DNA of 64,000 nt from Vicia villosa. Lineage: Eukaryota; Streptophyta; Magnoliopsida; Fabales; Fabaceae. Within the stretch, counting starts at the first letter, position 1. Each line of letters opens with the position of its first letter. The position numbers and the translations under genes are program-made. The notes below the pieces were generated by a model, which did not search any database, was not told the DNA's origin, and saw nothing but the letters and a program-made list of their open reading frames with translations. Shown here piece by piece: positions 12,304-23,977 of the stretch. The DNA lies in assembly GCF_029867415.1 (NCBI RefSeq), contig NW_026705908.1:1-64000 (forward strand). The letters run 5' to 3'.

Positions 12304-13496
12304 TGTCATACCTCAAAATTTGCCCTCTTATATTCAATCAAAGGTCCCTCTATGCATCTTCAATGGCTCAAGTTTCAAAGGCTTATTCAGGTCACGCTCT
12401 CCTAATCAAAGATCTCCAAAACTAGGGTTTTCATTTTATCAAAGGATTGTGAATATTTAAGGCCTCAAATGAATCTCAAGGCGTCTCACATATATCATAG
12501 TATCTCCATGTCAATTATCAAACTTCAATCCCAAGGTTTTCCCATTCAAAGGCTCAGATGATCAATAATCGACTATGTTGACCTAAAAGTCAACTATAGT
12601 CAAAGTACAGTCAAACTTCAAGATTTTGGTCAACATCAAGTATGTGAGGTTATCTCCATCATTTGATCAAAGGTTGATCATGATTCATCAATAAAAACTC
12701 AGAAATGAACAAATTCAAATGGTTCAAATTAGAGTTTTTTATAGGAGAAAGTCAACTCAATTTTGACCGGCCATAACTTTCACATGGAACATCAGAAATT
12801 CCTCACTCAAAGCCTATTTGGAAGGAAATTGGATTCTCTACAACTTTTTCTCTCACAAGCCAAGGCCACAAATGCTTCATTCGGAAGATATAGTACAAAA
12901 GATTATAGGTCCTTTTCAAAGGTCAACCAAAAGCAGTTTTTTGTCAAAGGCCATATAATCAAGATAAAATCTCCAAATGAAAAATATGTTCCAAAGTGGC
13001 TTATAGAGGACATCTTGAGGTTTCCAAAAAGTCCAAGAACTCTCTCATACCTTAAAAATTGAGGGAGATATGTCTTGTCAAAGTTGGGCGATTTTGAAGG
13101 AAATATGTGAAACAAAAGTGGTTCAAAATGATTATTTTTGCAAATGGGCCTATCTTATTATGACCCAAACTTGATTATAAGGTTACTAGGAACCTCCAAA
13201 TCCAAGGCCACGACCATATGATTTTTATTATAATTTTAGTGAATTTTTATTCATTTAAAAAGATAGATAAATCAAATAAATGAAGAAAATATGAAAATAT
13301 TGGATTTAATGTTGATTCCCAATCAATTTCATTAATCTAAGGGCCATATCCTTAAGTCAATTTCGTGCAAAAACAAGATTGGAAAGGAAAAATTGAAATT
13401 GAACACTTTTGGAAAGATTGAAAAATCAAGTTCAACCAAATTTCAATATCAAGATTGAATTAGATTTGTTTCATGTTTCTAACCTAAAAAACAATT

Positions 13497-13508
13497 CCTA
13501 TAAGTAGA
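13497..13508 (+). promoter_or_regulatory. TATA box of solo LTR
   Basis: CCTATAAGTAGA lies about 1.2 kb into the LTR. The related LTR at 45945-49130 has the matching TACTATAAGTAGA at 47937-47949 on the minus strand. Confidence 0.55.
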
Positions 13509-14169
13509 AGGACTAATGCAAATCGCAGGGGGACAAGATTTTGCAGCCAAGAACACCCTAACAAACTTCAAAAAAACTCAAGAAAACTCAAATTCGGTTG
13601 GGAGGATACAGAGGTTCTCAGGACGAATTAAAGGTTGAAACACGTTCCTGTACATTTTCTGAAGCTAACCAAACAATCAACATTGGCCAGAAGTTCGAAA
13701 ATCGCTCCTACAAAGGGCCACGGTTTGCAAAATTTTTTGATTTTTCGATTACGACAATTTACTCATCATAAACATGTTTTGATTGTATCATTGTGTTTAA
13801 AATGATGTTTCCGAACTATCTGGATTGTTTAATTTATGTTTAGTTGCATATTGAAGGTTATGCCATTGATAGGATTTAAGAGCTTCAAATTGGGATTTTT
13901 CGGTTGAAGGTGAAATTAAGCCAAATCAATAAGCCCAACGGATTCATAAGGTTTACTATAGTTAATCTGGGTTATTTTTGTGTATTTATTGACACTAATT
14001 TGTAGTTTGGATCATGGCCTTGCTATAGCTACACTAAAGGAACCATTGCTAAAAAACCTGTGCTGTTTCCAAAATTCACGAAGAAGGAGAACAGTAATGG
14101 CGCTGATTTTTATTTTGAAAAGCATTTGCGTCATATGAGGGGTTATATATTACATGCTCCAATTCATTA

Positions 14170-14245
14170 TCACCAAGCGAAGATGAAGCAAATGACAAAG
14201 GGCATGTATCTATGACAATCCAAACGGGGGTTCGATCCCCGCGTA
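14170..14245 (+). other. tRNA-like module with B box
   Basis: A strong B box GGGTTCGATCC at 14228-14238 sits in a CGGGG/CCCCG T-arm-like stem. The upstream A box (around CAAGCGAAGATGAAG) is weak. It lies about 0.7 kb downstream of the TATA box in the sense orientation. Confidence 0.45.
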
Positions 14246-14820
14246 CAACTCTTTATTTTTCTTTATTTGTTTTGCACTAACAGAGCCTGCAGATCCAGTG
14301 TGTCTAGCATATGCGTGGGCACGATACACCTTCATCATCATAGCCATCAGACCTCAGCTAGAGATAATCCAATGCATACAAGACTGGAGGCACACCATGG
14401 AACTTCAAGGGCTCACCACATAGAAGCGAAACCAGGTTTTATATATATTTTTTCTTGTATTTTATTTGTTTATCTGTTTAGATTTAATAGGAATTAATTT
14501 TGGTTTAATTAAACAAATTTATTTTAATTAAGATTAATATAATCATATTAAGATTATTTAGGATTTTTCGACTATTCCCCCGATTATTCGACTTAATTAT
14601 TTAATTAATTTTAATTCTTAATTATAAATCACAAAAACCCTAGAATGGCTATATAAGATATTAGGGTTTGCCGTATCCCATTAGTTTTTTAGCCGAAATC
14701 TTAGGATTTAATTTATTATTCGTTTCGACCGTATTAATCGATCGCGATGGGTAATAATCGATCATTTAATTATCAATTAAATTAATATAATTAAAATAAC
14801 ATTATTTTGCTAAATGGTTT

Positions 14821-15022
14821 GAACCAAAGCTATTGGTTACGATGATTAGCATTTTCTCTTTATCAAATTCGTTATTATTTGTAATCGAATCTATCGATTA
14901 TGAGGAGTAACGATAATGTAAAATACGCACATTTGCTATTCGTGGTAATCGAATCTATCAATTATAGTGGTTAGCAATCCTCCCTTCAATCCGTTAGCCG
15001 TGGTAATCAAACCTATTGATTA
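14821..15022 (+). repeat. 19-nt hairpin array (TAATCRA stems)
   Basis: Four units of 19 nt, each a 7-nt arm, 5-nt loop and 7-nt arm: about 14821-14839 (AACCAA/TTGGTT core), 14882-14900 (TAATCGA/TCGATTA), 14946-14964 (one mismatch) and 15004-15022 (TAATCAA/TTGATTA). Arms change in a matched way between copies. The related LTR at 45945-49130 has seven. Confidence 0.75.
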
Positions 15023-15551
15023 TCGTAACTAACGGTAACAAATTAAAATCAGGGTTGTACGCCCAAATCTAAAACATTCAAAACACTTCAAATCAAACTA
15101 CGGATTTTCATCCTTATTCAAAACTACGATAGGCCATTCAAAAAGCCTTCCAACCATATCATATCAAATTCAAAGGCGTACAACCTTGTGCCCGAACTAC
15201 GTAGACTCTGATCCTCCATTAGGAGGTACGTAGGCACTTGGCAACAAGGCGAGTCCCCCTCCCCCATGAATCTCATTTTGTCCCGATTTTATTTCTTTGA
15301 ATTACAAACCTTTAATTATAATAATCTTTGTCATTTTTTACCCTTTTGACTGTCTGTAGATTTTCTTTATTTTTTTCCATAAACCTTGATCATTATAATG
15401 CAAATCTTAGGAAAGGGTTGAGGGTGCCTAACACCTTCCCTCAACCTGAATATAGTATCTTACCCCGATCTCTTAACTACGTAGGGTTTCCTATTCTCCC
15501 TTCAGAATAGGTGGCGACTCTAAACCTTCAATTTTAGGGCAGGTTGCTACA

Positions 15552-15643
15552 CCTCTCACCCTCTCTCTCCCTTGTCATATCTCTCTTTCTCTTCCCTCAC
15601 ACCCTCTCTCTCCCTCACATCTCTCTCTCTCCCTCCTCACTCA

Positions 15644-15683
<40 letters not shown>

Positions 15684-18040
15684 TCCATACTCACCTTCCT
15701 TCGTCACCCTCCTTACTCACCCTACCTATTCACCCTAGTCTCCTTCCTTACTCTCCCTCATCACCCTCCTTCTATACTACCCTTACTCACCATCCTTACT
15801 CATTCTCCCACCTCACCCTCCCTACTTTTCCCTCTCCCTTGTCTCCTTCCTTCCTCAGCCTCCATACTCACCCTCTTTCCTAGCTCTCCTTTCTCACTCT
15901 TATTCCTCACGTCCTTCCTTACCCTTATTCCTTACGCCCCTTTTTCACCCTCCTTCCTCACTCTGCTTCCTTACCCTCCTAATTCACCCTACTTCCTCAC
16001 CCTCATTTCTCATTCCCTTTCCTCATTCTCGTTCCTCACTCCCCTTTCTCACCCTCCTTACTCACCTTCCATTCTCACTCTCCCTTTTCACCCTCCTTCT
16101 TCACCATCCTTCCTCACCATGCTTCCTTACTCTACTTCCTCACTCTCCATAATCTCCCTCATTTCCCACTTTCCTTCCTCGCCCTCCCTACTCACCCTCC
16201 TTCCTCGCCCTCCATAATCACCCCCCTTATTCACCCTGCTTCCTCATTCTCTCTACTCAAACTCCTTCCTCACTCTCCTTCCATACCCTCCTTATTCACC
16301 CTCCTTCCTCATTCCCTTTCCTCACTCCCCTTCCTCACCCTCCTTACTTATATTCCTTTCTCACTCTCCTTCCTCACCATCCTCCCATACTCTACTTCCT
16401 CACTCTCCATATTCTCCCTCATTTCCCACTCTCCCTCCTCGCCCTCCCTACTCAACCTCCTTTATCACACTCCATATTCACTCTCCTTCGTCACCCTCCT
16501 TACTCACCCTCCATAATCACCCTCCTTCCCCACCCTCCTTACTCACTCTCCTGATTCACCCTCCTTCCTCACTCTCTCGACTCAAACTCCTTCCTCACTC
16601 TCCTTCCTTACCCTCCTTATTCACCTTACTTCCTCACCCTCCTTCCTCATACCCCTTCCTCATTCCCATTCCTCACCCTCCTTACTCACCTTCCTTTCTC
16701 ACTCTCCCTTTTCACCCTCCTTCCTCACCATCCTTCCTAACCATCGATATTCACCGTCCTTCCTCACTCTCCATATTCTCCCTCATTTCTCACTCTCCTT
16801 CCTCGCCCTCCCTACTCATCCTCGTTCCTCACTCTCCATATTCACCCCTCTTCCACACCCTCATTCCTCACTATTCATTTACTTCCTCACTCTCCCTATT
16901 CACTCTCCTTCGAAACTCTCCTTATTCACCCTCCTTTCTCACTCTTCATATTCACCTTCCCTACTCATTCTCCTTCCTCACTCTCCCTATTCGCCCTCCT
17001 TCGCCACTCTCCATACTTACCCTTCTTCCTCACCTTGATTTCTCACTCTCCCTATTCACCTTCCTATCTCACTCTCCTTACTCACCCTCCTTCATCACCA
17101 TCCTTTCTCACTTTACCCCGTTACCCTCTCTATTCACCCTTTTTCCTCACTCTCCCTAATCACTCCTTTTTTAACCTCCTTACTCACCCTTCTTCCTCGC
17201 CCCCCTTCTTTATTTTCCTTCCTCACCCTCCATATTCACCCTCCTTCCTCACCCTCCCTACTCATTCTCCTTACTTTCACTCTAATCTTTTCCCTCTCAC
17301 CATCCCTACTTATTCTCCTTACTTTCACTCTCTATTTTCTTCCCTCTCACCCTTTCTCTCCCTCGTCATATCTCTCTTTCTCTTCCCTCACACCCTCTCT
17401 CTCCCTTATTCTCTCTCTCTCTATCCCTCCTCACTCACTTCTCTCTCTCTCTCTCCCTCCATACTCACCTTCCTTCGTCACCCTCCCTACTCACCCTACC
17501 TATTCACCCTAGTCTCCTTCCTTACTCTCCCTCCTCACCCTTCTTCTATACTACCCTTACTCACTCTCCCTACTCACCATCCTTACTCATTCTCCCACCT
17601 CACCCTCCCTACTTTTACCCTCCCTTGTCTCCCTCCTTCCTCAGCCTCCATACTCACCCTCTTTCCTAGCTCTCCTTTCTCACTCTTATTCCTCACGTCC
17701 TTCCTTACCCTTATTCCTTACGCTCCTTACTCACCCTCCTTCCTCACTCTCCCTCCTCACATTCTCTCTCCTTATCTCTCTCTGGTCTCCCCATCACCCT
17801 CCTTGTACACTCTCCCTACTCACCCTCATTCCTTCTTTTCCTTCCTCACTATCCTTCCTCAATCTCCTTCCTCACTCCCCCTTATTCTTCTTTCTTCTTC
17901 ACACTCTTTCCTCACCCATCATACTCACCTTCCTGCTCTTCCTACTTTCACTCTCTACTCTTCTCCCTCTCTCCTCTCTCTCCTCTCTCTGTACCCCCCC
18001 CCACTCTCCACCCTTCTCTCTATCTCTCTCTCTCTCTCTC
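15552..18040. repeat. 13-bp pyrimidine-rich minisatellite, segment 2
   Basis: Continuation of the CACCCTCCTTMYT array with interspersed (TC)n tracts at 15640-15680, 17420-17455 and 18018-18040. Blocks recur at long range: about 11486 matches about 16572, and about 15685 matches about 17459. After removing the inserted solo LTR both offsets are near 1.8 kb, a higher-order repeat. Confidence 0.92.
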
Positions 18041-19860
18041 TGTAGCGGGGAAAATCTGATATCGAAGCCATGGGATTGACTTGAATCAATATTCCGTTTT
18101 GAAATCGCCACCGCGCTTTATTTTTTCAAAGGAAAAGGGAAAAGAACGTAAAACCCAAAGTTTTGTTTTTTTTAAAACAAGAAAGAGAACTCAGGTTCGG
18201 GTGTTGATTATATGAGGGGAAGGTTTAAAGCACCCCTCATATCCGTGGTACTCCACGGGAACCTTTTTGAAAATCTGTGTTGTGTGTGTGCTAAAAAAAC
18301 GGTTTGTTTTATTTTTAAAATAAGCTCGGCAAAGCGTTAAGCTTTGGGCCTACATACCTCCTCGGTGCAATGGAGAAGTCAGAGCTAATGTAGTTCCGCT
18401 TTTGGGAAAAACGTTTTTAAAACGAATAAACACTTTGTTGTCGTTAGAGAGAAATACTCAGCCATTGATCTTGAGCATGAGAACAAACAAGTTCTTTGCA
18501 TCGCAAATGAAAGAAGGGCGCCAACTCGGATAAAATCAACGAGTATGCCACTAGCTCTCTCACGCGGAAAAGATCTTGTTATTATCAATCAATTTCAAAA
18601 TCGTGGGGTATAACCACTCGTTTCGACAATTAACGGTGTCTAAACTTTTGAAGAAAAGCCACTAAGGGCGAAAGATATTTTTAAGAAAAAGGTTTTGAAA
18701 AGGTTGCAAACATAAGAATATTTTGGAAAAAGGGAGAAGATTTTGAAAATTTAAGAATGGGAGGAGATGAAGAGGCTATCCTATTGCGTAAAATAAAAGC
18801 TAAGGAAAGAAACGGTCTAACCGAATAAGAAGCCAACACTTGACATTAAGAGCCAAGGTAGTTTTCCACCCTTTGGATTTATCAGTACCAACACATTAAC
18901 ACTTGGGGATCCAGATGAACTTATTGTCTTAGCACCATTTTTCATTAAGCACATTAAGATTCTGATGAAAATCGGGCAGAGTAACGGCTGTTTTCGGGTA
19001 AAATCCTTATATCAGTGCCTTGGAATTAACCATCAAGGGCTTTCAAGAAAATACCTGCACACATAAACATACAACAGAACAATGCCAGACAGACAGAACA
19101 ATCACAGGATAGCAATAGAACGAGTCCAGAGGTACTAGGTCCATAAGTCCGAATCTCCAAAGCGCTAGGGATAGTAACTGATAGTCCAAAGAGAGCCTTA
19201 TGTATTTTTTAGATTTTGGTTATTTATTAGTGTTTTAGCAAGAAAAGATAAAGTATGGTCCAAGTGGACAAAGGAAAAAATGGCGGAAAGTAAATATGAT
19301 GAAATGATAAAGTAAAGCGATAAGGCGAGAAATATAAAGAGCGGTAATATAAAGAGCGGTAATATAAAAGGTGCGGAAATTAAAGTTAGTTGTTAAATGT
19401 TAAAGATAACCATCTTGAAACTTGTCAAGTATGTTATCAAAGTTAGTAGGAAGATCTATGGTGAGTGAATGATGTACTCGGATTTAAAGTCAATGGGGCT
19501 TATCAGAAGCTTGATAAAATCATAGCGACTACACGATAAAACCTCCACAAGTCTTAAATCAACCGCATACAATTCTCTTCCATGTTTGATCTTTTTGATT
19601 CGGGACACGAAATATTGCGCTATGTTAAGCAGATCGCCAAGTGATTTATGTAGAAATCACCCTACAACGAGGCCGGTCAAAACTTTATGTGCTAATGCAT
19701 GCGAGAAGAACGATATGTAGATCGCCTTCCGAAAGCAATACCGCACGAAAAGAAAATAGGTAACGATCTAGTCTTCACTAAGAATCCATAAGAATTCTCA
19801 AAGTATTAAGACTTTCATCGATCAAAAGAAAAAAAGGAGAAGAAGAAGATAAAATGCATA

Positions 19861-20100
19861 AAGATAATCAACTCACACTATCATTAATATCATTCATCTA
19901 ATATTATGGATTTGGTTCTTTCAAACCTATCAACATCCTAGATCCAATGATATTAATGAAATGGAGGAAGAAGAATAAAATTCACAAAAGATAATCAACT
20001 CACACTATCATTAATATCGTTCATCTAATATTATGGATTAGGTCATTTCAAACCTATCAACATCCTAGATCCAATGATATTAATGAAGTGGAGGAAGTGG
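19861..20100 (-). repeat. 127-bp tandem duplication with long inverted arms
   Basis: The block starting AAGATAATCAACTCACAC at 19861 repeats at 19988. Each copy has arms TCATTAATATCATT and AATGATATTAATGA (19881-19894 with 19946-19959; 20008-20021 with 20073-20086, one mismatch) enclosing a loop of about 51 nt. Confidence 0.8.
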
Positions 20101-20149
20101 GAAACCAAAACAAGCATAAAAAAGGCAAAAAACCACATTCTACCAGCAG

Positions 20150-20255
20150 GAAATCGATTTCATGCAGAGGGAAATCGATTTCCATAGTGCAGTTTTCAAA
20201 AAAAACAAGTCACGCTCAGCAGGAAATCGATTTCAGCCTTAAGGAAATCGATTTC
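20150..20255 (-). repeat. Two pairs of GAAATCGATTTC palindromes
   Basis: The 12-bp palindrome occurs at 20150 and 20171, then at 20223 and 20244. Within each pair the spacing is exactly 21 bp. They lie downstream of the TATA box at 20704-20717. Confidence 0.9.
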
Positions 20256-20703
20256 CTCAGTGTAAAAATCAGCAAAAACAGCATTTAGAGGCATAAAACT
20301 TGACTTGAACAAATGTACAAACACCTTATGATCAAACATCAATTGGAGCACGAATTTTCCATCAAATCACCAACAAATAGCACCAATATAGCATCAAAGA
20401 TGCATCACACACAAGCAACAAAGATCTACATCATGACATACAAAAAGGATGAAGAAAATTTACCAAATCTTGAACAAAACTTGGATCTACTTCAAGAATC
20501 ACCAACACAAATCTTGATCTCTCAACAATTAAAGAAAAAAAAGTGAAATGGATGGTGGTTTAGCTCAAAGTTTGTGAGGTTCAAGATGTAACTCACAAAC
20601 TTTATGAAAGAATGAAGAGCTTTGGTGAATTTGGTAGGAATGAGGAGAGAAATTGCAAGAGGTTTTTTGGCTCTCAAAAGCTTGAGAAATGAGAGAGTAG
20701 TGG

Positions 20704-20717
20704 GCTCTATTTATAGG
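20704..20717 (-). promoter_or_regulatory. TATA box of solo LTR
   Basis: The minus strand reads CCTATAAATAGAGC, almost the same as the TATA box of the 6.2-kb LTR. Confidence 0.62.
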
Positions 20718-20957
20718 ATGAGAGCAAGAGTAGTGGTAATTTGGTCTTTTTGCATTTGGTAATTAGCTTGTGTTTAATTGGTGATTAAAGTGGCAATTAA
20801 ATGGTAAAAAGTGGTAAAATGGGGTTTAAGTGGGTTTAATGAAGAGAATTATTTTGATGAGGTGGAAAATTGGTAAAATGACAAAAATGGTCAAAGAAAA
20901 TAGGTGCCAAAATCAAATCAAGCTTCCCTCCTTATATTTTTTGAATTTCGCCTTAAG

Positions 20958-21136
20958 GAAATCGATTTCCCCAGGAGTGAAATCGATTTCACTCTGTTCC
21001 AGAAGAGAATTTGGCGCAAAATACACTAGGGAAATCGATTTACCCAGGAGGGAAATCGATTTCATGCTGTCCAGAATGTGATTTTGTTGAAGATTGCTGC
21101 AGGGAAATCGATTTACCCAGTAGGGAAATCGATTTC
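20958..21136 (-). repeat. Three pairs of GAAATCGATTTC palindromes in U3
   Basis: Palindromes start at 20958/20979, 21031/21052 and 21104/21125, again 21 bp apart within each pair. Two have a final A instead of C. They lie 240-430 bp upstream of the TATA box, where promoter elements would be expected. Confidence 0.9.
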
Positions 21137-21404
21137 AACAGTCAAAAATGTGAAAAATGCCTTGTTTATTGCATGTCTTGGCTTGGTACCTACAAAACAA
21201 AAGCCTACAAAGAAACAAAGCAATATTTTTGGTATTTGGGTTAGTATAATATGCATAAAAGATAAACAATCATTGGTGCTTGATGGTCCCTCTTATTGAT
21301 GAGGTGAGTGCAACACCACAAACAAAACATCCAAGTGAAGCTCTTGATTAGTGATTGAAATATGAATGATATAGGATCTTAGGGTCAAAAATTGGGGTAT
21401 GACA

Positions 21405-21947
21405 CTCTCTCCCTCCTTATTTTTGTTGCATACTATCCCCACTCACTCTTCTTGCTCACCCTTCTTCCCCACTCTCCTTACTCACTCTTCTTCCTGGCTG
21501 TCCCTCGCCTACTTTCTCTATACTTTTCACCTTTATCTATTCCCCATTATCTATTTATCTCCCTTCTCACTCTCTTTCCATACTCTCCCTACTCACCCTC
21601 CTTCCTCACTCTCCTCCCACACTCTCCATACTCACTCTCCCTACTGTCCTTCAACACTCTCCCTACTCACCCCCTTCCTCACTCTTATTACTTACCCTCC
21701 CTACTCTCCACCTCCCCTCCCCTATATACTCTCCCTCCACACTCTTCTTCCTCACCCTCCTTCCTCATTCTCCATACTCACCCTTGTTCCTTACTCTTCT
21801 TCACCACTCTCTATTCACCCTTCTTCCTCACTCCTTTCTCACCCATCATACTCACCCTCCTTCTTCACTCTCCTTACTCACCATCCTTACTCCACCCCCT
21901 CTCTCTCTCTATCCCCCTTCTTTCTCTCCATTCTCATTCTCCTTCCT
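21405..21947. repeat. 13-bp pyrimidine-rich minisatellite, segment 3
   Basis: The last part of the array, more degenerate than the others. It ends where a chromovirus-type LTR begins (21948), so every boundary of the array is an LTR end. Confidence 0.88.
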
Positions 21948-22424
21948 TGTAACAGCCTAAATAACCCCGTGTAATATAAAAAGATTATCAGAATAAATTC
22001 AACACAAAAGTATTTAGGATACTACAGTTCAACAAAACCTGCTCATACATTATGTAACATATACTATTTTTTAAAAACATAATAAAGATTATAATAATAA
22101 AAACATGTTTGAAAATTTAACTTATATTCAAGTAGCGGAAATATCATCAGCTAATAATAATTCAAAACATAATCATGTTTATAAAGTAAAACATAGCAAC
22201 ATCAACTCAAGAGATATTCAATTAATCTCCACAACATAAATGACATAAAAACGTTCTCTCCCCAGTGTTACACATCAAAGCAGACGCCGACAGTAGAAAA
22301 TGAAAAGGAAGACTTTATCCTTCCACTTACATCCATGCTGACTACTCCTGAGTATCTGCACGTTACCCACATAGAGGAAACATTTAAACAAAAGGGATGA
22401 GATATCATAATTATATAAAGGAAT
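21948..22424 (-). mobile_element. Chromovirus-type LTR fragment
   Basis: It begins TGTAACAGCC and shares blocks with the LTRs at 25314 and 54493: CCCAGTGTTACA, CTGCACGTTACCCACA and GGGATGAGATATCATAAT. It breaks off at 22424, where a CACTA-like terminus begins; the rest of the LTR is not seen beyond it. Confidence 0.72.
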
Positions 22425-23652
22425 CACTACTACGAAAAACCTATTTAACAACGGTTGAAACATACATATTATCACGCGGGTCCAGTCGTTGTTATGCAGT
22501 GTTTTCATAGATATGTTACTTACAATCACGGTCTTGGGACCGTTGTATTATACTAGAAAGTGTGCACACTATAACAATGGTTAGTTAACTCAACTATTGT
22601 GATAGACCTAAAGGTGCTAGGTTCAATTCTCAACAGCGATATTTTGGAATATAAATTACAATTCTCAATTATTTTGGAACATGCATTTTAGGGCGCACCT
22701 ATTATAGAAAATTATCTTGAAAATGGAACAATTATGAAGTTCATCTAGTTTGTGAAGCTATGATAAATAAATACAAAGGTGGATGAAGTTTGCACAACAA
22801 CTTCATACTTATATTTTTTTTCCATAGTTACGAAAATTATAAGTACGATAGCCAAGCATGCGCTTTATTAAGGTGGTGAAGACGAATCTGAAAAAAATCA
22901 TGACAACAAACATTTATCAACAAAAACATATAACAACAAAGCTTAAGACAATGAAGAAGAAAATAATATTATGAAAATCATGTGAAAAACATCTTGTTTG
23001 TGAAGCTATGAAGAAGAAGTACAAGGTGGATGAAAATTCCATCATAACTTCATGTTTATTTTACTTTTTCCATAGCTATATAAACAGTATATATCATAGC
23101 CAAAGTATGGTCTTTTTTAAGGTAATGAAGACGAATCTGAAAAAATGAGAACAATTAATAAACAAAAACAACATGCAACAAACGAGATACTGGAGAACTA
23201 TCTAACAATAAGATGTAAGAAGAAAAATACCTTAACGTATGAACCACAAGATTCACGGCTAATGGCGAAGAAGAAGAGAAAACATGGGTACTAGGTTTTC
23301 ACTGTGAAGGAAATGGCGCTACTATCAATAAGTGGGAGTTAATTCGCTTATATATGGGTAAATTATCTCACAACGGTTATCCATCAACCATATTGATAAG
23401 TACTCATTTATTATAAATATATCACAATGGTGGAATGTACTTCGTAGTCATTTCCCTTTAAGTTTTTAATATAAAAAAAAATAAAAAATAAAAGACGCGC
23501 CTTAACATTAAAGGAATAATATATATGATGGCGCCGAGGTTCGAACCCGTGAAAGCTTGATGGTTTTACCACGGTTGGTTGACCGTTGTTATATACAATT
23601 AATTTTAAATAAAAAACAAATTTAATATGGTAGCATCTTATTTTAGTGATGT
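22425..23652. mobile_element. CACTA-like DNA transposon remnant
   Basis: The left end CACTACTACGAAAAA resembles CACTA/EnSpm termini. Short subterminal motifs related to CAACGGTT or AACCGTTG occur repeatedly on both strands (22450, 22490, 22540, 22566, 23372, 23571, 23582). No transposase is encoded. A clear inverted right terminus is missing; the sequence runs TTATTTTAGTGATGT into an Ogre LTR end. The part from 22712 recurs at 57746 and 61088, where the left end has been replaced by gag sequence. The element type is inferred from the terminus and subterminal motifs only. Confidence 0.5.
22746..23095. repeat. Duplicated foldback within the CACTA-like remnant
   Basis: Two related units at about 22746-22842 and 22998-23095. 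Each has an arm around TTTGTGAAGCTATGA and a reverse-complementary arm around CCATAGCTA near its end, with a GGTGGATGAAG...ACTTCAT inner part. The same pair recurs at 57781/58021 and 61123/61379. Confidence 0.7.
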
Positions 23653-23977
23653 TGTAGAGGTGAAATTTTAAGACTAGAGCCATTGATTGATTAAGCTCAG
23701 ACATTTTAGTAGAGTCGTCACCGCGCTTTATTGTTTCCAAAGGAAATGAGAAAAAGAGCAAAATAAAACTCATAAAAGTTTATAAAATCAAAATTAATGA
23801 AATTATCAGAGATCTTAGGTTCGAGGGGTTGCTTATGCAAGGGGAAAAGTATTAGTACCTTCCCATCTACGGTACTCCGTAGGAACCTCTTTGAAATGTA
23901 TATTTGTTACTATTGTTATAAAATTATTATTTTCTTGTGTTTTTGTTTAAATAGAGTGGGAGGATGAAAAATACTAT
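23653..23977 (-). mobile_element. Ogre-type LTR end fragment
   Basis: It begins TGTAGAGGTGAAATTTT and matches the last 300 or so bases of the solo LTR at 50335-54315 in reverse orientation, including TACGGTACTCCGTAGGAACC and the GTTTAAATAGAGTGGGAGGA stretch. It stops where the Tat-like LTR starts. A second copy is at 58686-59005. Confidence 0.75.

Larger units (their letters stand above)
12304..15551 (+). mobile_element. Solo Ogre-type LTR, duplication CCTCT
   Basis: The LTR starts TGTCATACCTC and ends GGTTGCTACA, and is flanked on both sides by CCTCT (12299-12303 and 15552-15556), so it is a complete 3248-bp insertion into the minisatellite. There is no internal region, which indicates LTR-LTR recombination after insertion. 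The U5 module is clear: GAACTACGTAGACTCTGATC near 15195, TACGTAGGCAC near 15229 and GGGTGCCTAACACCTTCCC near 15422. It belongs to the same family as the reverse-oriented solo LTR at 45945-49130, sharing ends and U3 sequence. No protein-coding sequence is supported. Confidence 0.93.
18041..21404 (-). mobile_element. Solo Ogre-type LTR, duplication CTCTC
   Basis: The plus strand starts TGTAGCGGGG and ends GGGGTATGACA, flanked by CTCTC (18036-18040 and 21405-21409). The flank is low-complexity, so the duplication alone is weak, but both ends match Ogre LTR ends exactly. Length 3364 bp. The U5 module is seen as GGGGAAGGTTTAAAGCACCCC near 18218 and CCTACATACCTCC near 18349. U3 holds three pairs of GAAATCGATTTC palindromes and two more pairs lie in the transcribed part. 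No internal region or gene is present. Confidence 0.9.

Noticed and set aside
17035..18045. A 336-residue open frame
   Set aside because: Also minisatellite and (TC)n sequence; long only because the strand almost lacks stop codons.
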